Positions 57,493 through 64,000 of a stretch of 64,000 nt of DNA are shown piece after piece; positions within the stretch are counted from its first letter, which is position 1; every line of letters begins with the position of its first letter. The stretch is from Costus lasius (lineage: Eukaryota > Streptophyta > Magnoliopsida > Zingiberales > Costaceae): contig CM050454.1 in NCBI GenBank assembly GCA_027563935.2, forward strand, positions 77,644,596-77,708,595, given 5' to 3'. The notes below the pieces were generated by a model. That model did no database searches and was not told the origin of the DNA. It worked only from the letters and a program-made list of their open reading frames with translations. The position numbers and the translations under genes were made by a program.

Positions 57493-60400
57493 ATGAGCTT
57501 CAATGTGCGATCTCTACTGGAAAGGGAGAAGTTTGCTGGGCCGAACTTCTCAGACTGGTTTGGACACCTTAAGATTGTTCTTAAGGCAGAGAGGAAACTG
57601 TATGTCCTCGAGACGGCGATACCGCCTCAGCCCGCTCCGAACGCCGCAAGGGCGGTTCGGGAAGCTTATGAAAAGCACGTCAATGATAGCATTGATGTCG
57701 CTTGCCTGATGCTAGCGTCTATGACGCCACCGCTGCAGCGTCAGCATGAGGATATGTCTGCTATAGACATGATAGCAAACCTCAAGATGCTGTATGCTGC
57801 ACAGGCGAGGACAGAACGCTATAATCTGACAAAGCTTTTCTTTCAGAGCAAACTGGCTGAAGGGAGCCCAGTGGGAGCTCACGTGCTCAAGATGATTGGG
57901 CACAAGGAGGCTCTAGAGAAACTGGGGCATACCATCAACCAGGAGCTTGCTGTAGACATTATTCTGCAGTCTCTCCCGCCCTCTTTCGATGCGTTCATCA
58001 TTAACTTTAATATGAACAAAATCGATTGTACTCCGGCAGAGCTGCTGAATATGCTCTTGACTACTGAGGAGACTCTGAAGGGAAAGCCTTCGACCTCTGT
58101 CTTAATGGTTCCTTCTAGGAACAAGAAGAAGGGGAAGAAGGGCAAGGCCCCTGTCAAGAGTTACAGCAAGGCTCTGAAGCAAAAAGTTAAGCGGTCAAAG
58201 GAATACAGATGTTTCCATTGTGGCCAGCTGGGTCACTGGAAAAAGGACTGTAAAGCGCTCCAAGGAGATAAGAGGGGAAGCGTCGCTTCTAGCTCAGGTA
58301 TATACGTGACGGAAGTCATGTTTTCATCTTCTTCTATTTCATGGGTGTTAGACACTGCATGTGGAGTTCACATTTGTTCAAATGTACAGGAACTCAAGAA
58401 AAGAAGACAGGTGGGACAACATGAGGTGGACCTACGAGTTGGAAACGGGGCACGGGTTGCTGCTGTTGCTGTAGGAGACTATTTCATCTCTTTGCCATCT
58501 GGGCTTGTATTAGAACTGAACAATTGTTACTTTGTTCCCAGCATTACTAAAAATATTATCTCCATTCCTGCTCTTGTCAGGAAGGGGTTTTCCTTTGAAT
58601 GCAATATTTCAAAGTGTGTTCTTTCTCTTGATAATATTGTTTATGCTACTGGTTCAATTAACAATGGGTTATTCATGTTGGACATGGAATGTTCTATACA
58701 AAACATTGATAATAAGAAAGCCAAGTATGCTGATGACAGCACCTTGCTATGGCATAGTCGTTTAGGCCATATTAACAAGAAGCGCATTAAGCGGTTGCAT
58801 GATCATGGACTGCTGGGATCATTCTCCTATGAGGAGATTGATACATGCAAGGCTTGTTTAATGGGTAAAATGACGAAGTCACCTTTTCCTAACAAAGGTC
58901 AAAGGGCTTCAGGTTTACTTGACCTTATACACAGTGATGTGTGTGGGCCATTTAGTAAACATGCCAGAGGTGGCTATCAGTACTTCATTACCTTTACTGA
59001 TGATTTCAGTAGGTATGGGTATGTCTATCTGATGAGACATAAAAGTGAATCTTTTGACAAGTTCAAAGAGTTCAAGAATGAAGTACAGAATCAGCTAGGC
59101 TGAAATATCAAGGCACTTCGTTCTGATCGAGGTGGAGAATACTTGAGTCATGCGTTTACTGACTATCTGAAGGAGTGTGGGATTATCTCACAGCTCACTC
59201 CGCCAGGAACACCGCAATGGAATGGTGTGTCCGAGAGGAGAAATAGAACGTTACTTGATATGGTTCGTTCTATGATGAGTCAGGCTACTCTTCCATATTC
59301 CTTTTGGGGTTTTGCACTGGAGACAGCTGCAAAGGTACTAAACCGAGTGCCATCCAAGGCAGTTTCTAAGACTCCATATGAGTTATGGTATGGGAAACAG
59401 CCGAGCTTGACATTTATCAGGATCTGGGGCTGCGAGGCTTATGTCAAAAAGCTCGCCTCTGGGAAACTAGAGAGCAGATCTGACAAATATATCTTTGTCG
59501 GTTACCCTAAGGAAACTAAGGGTTATTATTTCTTCGATCCCAAAGAGAACAAGGTATTTGTTGCTCGGACGGCCATATTTCTTGAGAAGGAGTTTCTTCT
59601 GCAAGAGGCCAGTGGGAGAGAAATAAAGCTGGATGAGAATCCAGAGGAAGGACAAAGTAGTCAAGCACAGTTGGATGAGCCTGAGCCAGTTGATCAGGTT
59701 ACGGAACAACCTGAGGCTCAGATATCACGGGAACCGCGAAGATCGGGAAGGATCCATCGACAGCCTGAGCGCTATGACGGAGTCTACATCATTGATAATG
59801 ATGAACCCCTTACTTATGCGGATGCGGTCAGTGGACCGGAGTCAGCGAGATGGCTTGAAGCTATGCGCGCCGAGATGGACTCCATGTCAGATAACCAAGT
59901 CTGGGATTTGGTTGATCCGCCTCCGGGAGTTATCCCTATAGGCTGTAAATGGATCTTCAAAAAGAAGATTGACATGGATGGTAACGTGGTTACCTATAAA
60001 GGCAGGCTAGTTGCGAAAGGTTTCAAACAAATCTACGGGATAGATTATGATGAAACTTTCTCACCTGTAGCTATGTTTAAGTCTATTCGGATTCTTTTCG
60101 CGATAGCAGCATATTACGATTATGAGATCTGGCAAATGGATGTGAAGACGGCTTTCCTGAATGGAAATCTGGATGAGGATGTGTATATGACACAACCTGA
60201 AGGTTTCACTAATCCATCAGATCGTCATAAAATATGCAAGTTAAAGAAGTCCATTTATGGACTTAAACAAGCATCAAGAAGCTGGAATATTCGTTTTGAT
60301 GAATCAATCAATGAATTTGGATTTATCAAGAACGAGGATGACCCGTGTGTATATAAGAGGTTTAGTGGGAGCGTGATTACCTTCCTAGTCCTCTACGTCG

Positions 60401-61377
60401 ATGATATCTTGATCATTGGAAATGACATTCCCGAAATGCATGCGGTTAAGGCATGGCTAAGGAAATGTTTCCAGATGAAAGATCTTGGAGAAGCAGCCTA
60501 TGTATTAGGTGTGAAGATCTACAGGGATAGATCTAAGAGGCTTCTCGGGCTGTGCTAGAGTACTTACATCGATAAAGTCCTGGAGAGATTTCATTTAGAG
60601 AATTCTAAAAGAGGATATCTTCCAGTCAGACATGGTCTGAATCTTTCGAAGAGTCAGTGTCCACAAACACAGACTGAGAAAGATGAAATGGACAATACGC
60701 CTTATGCTTCGGCTATTGGGTCCATTATGTATGCGATGTTGTGTACTCGCCCAGACGTCGCTTACGGGTTAAGCGTGACCAGTCGGTTCCAAAGTAATCC
60801 AGGTATGGCGCACTGGATTGCGGTCAAGAACATTTTAAAATATCTGCGGAGGACCAAAGATATGTTCTTGATATATGGTGGTCAGGAAGAACTCAGTATA
60901 GAAGGATATACTGACGCTTCGTTCCAGTCTGACCAGGATGATTTCCGATCGCAATCAGGCTATGTTTTTAGCTTGAATGGAGGAGCAGTGGTGTGGAAGA
61001 GTTTCAAACAGTCAACTGTTGCTGATTCCACAACAGAAGCCGAGTATGTTGCAGCCTCGGAAGCATCCAAGGAGGCAGTGTGGATTCGTAAGTTCGTGAG
61101 AGAACTTGGTGTTGTTCCTTCGAGTGCAGATCCTTTGGTTATCTTCTGTGATAACACTGGAGCAATCGCACAAGCAAAGGAACCACGGTCGCACCAGAAG
61201 TCCAAGCACATACAGAGACGGTTTCACTTGATCAGGGAGATCATAGATCGTGACGAGATCAAAGTCTGCAAGGTACATACAGATGACAATCTGGCAGACC
61301 CGCTTACCAAGCCTCTGGCGCAGTAGAAGCATGAGAAGCACTGTAATAACATGGGTTTGAGATTTCTCAACCATTAG
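57493..61377 (+). pseudogene. Copia-8 gag-pol polyprotein, three nonsense codons
   Basis: 1295 codons including the stop, in a single frame from ATG 57493 to TAG 61375-61377, with no frameshift. Domains follow the copia-4 order: gag, knuckle CFHCGQLGHWKKDC, DTACG protease, HHCC, DD35E integrase, RT with YVDD, RNase H. Nonsense codons: TGA 59101-59103 for CGA (Arg) in the integrase core; TAG 60556-60558 for CAG in the RT-RNase H connection; TAG 61324-61326 for CAG about 17 codons from the end. All three are C-to-T changes. Confidence 0.94.
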
Positions 61378-61382
61378 ATTAA

Positions 61383-61397
61383 GTGCAAGTGGGAGAT
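61383..61397 (+). promoter_or_regulatory. Copia-8 polypurine tract
   Basis: GTGCAAGTGGGAGAT directly before the 3' LTR. Confidence 0.85.
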
Positions 61398-63061
61398 TGT
61401 TGGGGTATGCCCTTAAGGCTAATGTTTAGGCCTTGGGATTGTAACAGTATCATGTATAAACTCTTATGTTTATAAAGGCATGGTTATTATTCAAGGTTGT
61501 TACATTGTCTGCTGCAATAATTGTACTTCTGAATAATGTCTCAAAGCTGTTCAGCTGGGCTGACATGCTATAAAGTCCTTAGTCGAGATATCTTGGTGAA
61601 CATGAGACAGCCTTGATATGATTGAGACTAATATGTGCTCTAAACTTATAGGATGCTTCGAGCATGGAATAAGATGTAGACTCATGGGTACATTGGATGT
61701 ACTGGACAGACCCTACTAGGATATTCAATTGCTTGTCACAATGTGAATGATCCTTGTATGTGTACAAGTGGCACATTTCCTTTGACTTGAGATCACTTGT
61801 GTTTCTAAATGATGATTGTCATTGTTTTGAGGTAGTTCAATATCATTTGAAACATAATGATTATAGACTATCTTGGATGGTGAGCTTGAATCAGGTTAGG
61901 GCACCAGTGATAGACATAGGATTGCCGTCTCCTTGTTTAAGGAGTGTGATGTTCTAAAGGGGCCCCCTGGATGAGATGATTGAGAAAGTGTATGGCCATA
62001 CCCAGATGACTGTGTTCATCTGATCTAATCATGCTCATCATATTGGAGTTACGAGCTTGACTGGCTTGTCCAATAAAGAACATCCAGTGGCAGAGGAAGC
62101 ATGTATGCCTTGTGAGTTGGATTCACACTTGTGCTGTGTTTTGGGTGTAGTCTTGGAAGACTCTTTCCTTTATATCGGGAGACAGTGATGTGTTGCTAGA
62201 TACCCCTCACTGATCGTGATAACGTGAGTTATCGTTACCGACATTTAAAGGAAACCCTCAGGGTCGCACAATTTGATGATATGGCTTACTTAAGTCAGAT
62301 CGTGTGGACTGAATTATTTAGGTTCAGTTTTAAAGGGATTTAATCTCTGATTGAAAGTGAGATCTGGTCTGATCATGTTTGATTGATTAGGGCTTGAGAT
62401 CGGTAAGCTTCGATTGAGAGAATTGATGCTGGATTGGTGAGATCAAGAGCATCAAGAGATCAACGGTCAGATCTTAAGCCTTAGGGGTTTAATTTGATCT
62501 GGACTAAAGGCTTGGGCTGGTTTGATTTGGTCTTTGAACCAAATGCAATTGAACCATGGCTCGGTTCAAAGAGGAGCGATTGGTTCACTTGATGTGAACG
62601 CAAGATCGCATGAGAGTATGAGGCGAGTTTTTGGCTTGCTATTTTTAGAAGCCACGCTCCCACGTTCAACGAGAACGTTGCACTCGTCGCCTCTTTGTTC
62701 TCTCGCTCTCGTGTGGTAAAAGGGTTACACAAAAGAGGGGAGCGAGAGCTTGATCGTCCTAGCCGCAAGAGATCTCATCTCCTCCATACGAAGGACTCCT
62801 TGAAGATTTGCTAGCACAAAGTCTCCGAGGAAGTAGTCGCCTTCTCATTGTGTGCGTCATCTTTGGAGAAAAGGCATTTGCGTTTTTGCTTCCAAGGCGC
62901 CATCTAGAAATGGCTATGGTATGAATTCTTATCATGAATACTTGTTATTAAAAGTTAATCATGTGACATGTTTTCGATCCTATGAAACTCTAGCATCCGC
63001 TGCCCATATTATGTTTGTGCCACCTTAGGGTTTCGCCCCCCTTAGATACAAGGGACTTTCA
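61398..63061 (+). repeat. Copia-8 3' LTR
   Basis: 1664 bp, about eight mismatches from 53907-55570, ending GGGACTTTCA before target duplication GGTAT. Confidence 0.94.
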
Positions 63062-63066
63062 GGTAT

Positions 63067-63192
63067 AGCCGTCTCGAGGACATACAGTTTCCTCTCAGCC
63101 TTAAGAACAATCTTAAGGTGTCCGTACCAGTCTGAGAAGTTTGGCCTAGCAAACTTCTCCCTTTCCAGTAGGGATCGCACATTGAACGCTGT
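63067..63192 (-). pseudogene. Copia-7 gag N-terminus
   Basis: Minus-strand continuation of 50139-53906 across copia-8. It encodes the family N-terminus (VRSLLEREKFARPNFSD...). The start position 63190-63192 reads ACA instead of ATG, the same change as in copia-6. Confidence 0.9.
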
Positions 63193-64000
63193 GGTGTTCG
63201 TTGCTGCAGTAATCTACAACAATGCAAGAACAGCAAGGTCAGTATCAATGTCAGAATCAATTCAGGACTTAAGAATGATTCTTTTCTCACTATTTTATCT
63301 GACTGAAAAATCCAGTAAAACAGTCCGAAAGAGTAAAACTCTTTTAGTGAGATGGGATCCAGATTTCATACTTGGTCTCCGCGTCCCGCTCAGGCGAGAT
63401 AATATGCACAGAGAGTACAATCACTAATCTCTGGTAGGCAACCCCTGCCAATCGCCAACCCGTGCGATTCCCCTTCATCTGGGCAATCCAGCAGACTGTG
63501 CCAACTGAGTTGGTACAACACAGTCTCTGATCCCACAGATGGCTGCCTCCATATGGCTACCATATGCTCAATATGTAGCCTACATGGTCAAGCTGACCTG
63601 ACCTACTCCCTGGACCACCACGTGCTATGCTGAGCAACGAGAAGCGATAAATCCCTTCTCTGTAACACGCAGGTGTAATCACACACTGTCTGAAGATAGA
63701 TGGGCGTGCCCACTGAGTGGGTACAACACGGCCCCAACGATAGTCAGAACAGTGAGGTTTCGCGTCAGAAGGCTATCGTGCTTGATATTTAACGTTGGAT
63801 TTTAACGGTCCTTTTATCTTCTTACTATCATTCAAATCCTATGGTGATAGCAGAAGAATAAATCATGCAATTACTAAATTACTTAAAGAGTAAATTAAAA
63901 GCATGATTATCTTATGTGGTAAAAGCCCATTAAGCCTAAGTAAGACCTTAATTAACTTAAGTCTTCACTTGAGCTCTTCATGGGTCTTTAGCATTTCATC
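63193..64000 (-). other. Copia-7 leader, runs off the window
   Basis: Homologous to the gag-proximal 0.8 kb of the copia-1 leader (28486-29280). No gene. The primer site and 5' LTR, if present, lie to the right of the window. Confidence 0.85.

Larger units (their letters stand above)
53907..63061 (+). mobile_element. Copia-8, complete Ty1/copia element
   Basis: 9155 bp with two 1664-bp LTRs, primer site, leader, full-length gag-pol and polypurine tract, flanked by GGTAT. The LTRs differ at about eight sites by eye (0.5%), so the insertion is recent. Three nonsense codons break the polyprotein, but all cis signals look intact, so it could be mobilised by proteins from another copy. Confidence 0.95.

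Overview
The window is repeat-only plant nuclear DNA. I recognise no host gene, rRNA, functional tRNA gene or CRISPR array. Almost every base belongs to LTR retrotransposons inserted into one another. A plant source is indicated by initiator-tRNA-Met primer sites on Ty1/copia elements with 1.7 kb LTRs, and by an Athila-like Ty3/gypsy element with a tRNA-Asp primer site. I cannot name the species. The copia copies are one family, here numbered copia-1 to copia-8: LTRs start TGTTGGGGTATGCCC and end CTTTCA or CTCTTCA, followed by ATTGGTATCAGAG. They encode one gag-PR-INT-RT-RNaseH polyprotein of about 1294 codons. Tork/Angela-type affinity is only tentative.

Left part (1-40624): a divergent minus-strand copia-like LTR (1-1665) abuts a 61-bp relic of an old gypsy LTR (1666-1726). 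The Athila-like gypsy element (1727-40624) sits in that relic. Its 5' LTR is split by copia-1 (minus strand, 2218-32030, target duplication ATCAG). The pol of copia-1 is split by a solo LTR, copia-2 (plus, 6705-27373, duplication CAAAG). The solo LTR is split by copia-3 (plus, 7494-26477, duplication GTGAT). The gag of copia-3 is split by copia-4 (plus, 11650-21532), which carries an extra tandem leader piece and a deletion. Hand-counted LTR divergence falls with nesting depth: about 6.5% for the gypsy element, 1.1% copia-1, 0.6% copia-3 and 0.5% copia-4.

Middle part (32036-42479): the rest of the gypsy element has a degraded gag-protease, no reverse transcriptase or integrase apart from a probable integrase tail, and a downstream ORF where Athila elements carry their extra or env-like gene. 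Its 3' LTR is cut at 40624 by unassigned DNA (40625-42479) that may be the LTR of another retroelement.

Right part (42480-64000): a pol-tail plus 3' LTR fragment (copia-5) adjoins two minus-strand copies, copia-6 and copia-7, arranged head to tail as a tandem with the shared LTR mostly deleted. Copia-7 gag is interrupted by the complete young copia-8 (plus, 53907-63061, duplication GGTAT). Copia-7 resumes at 63067 and runs off the window.

Most polyproteins carry nonsense or frameshift mutations. Copia-6 has an uninterrupted 3.9 kb reading frame but has lost its normal start codon. No new defence or metabolic system is visible. The points of most interest are the nest chronology, the tandem-and-deletion structures, a tRNA/SINE-like module in the copia leader, a conserved LTR hairpin with compensatory changes, and the gypsy element that lacks RT and integrase.
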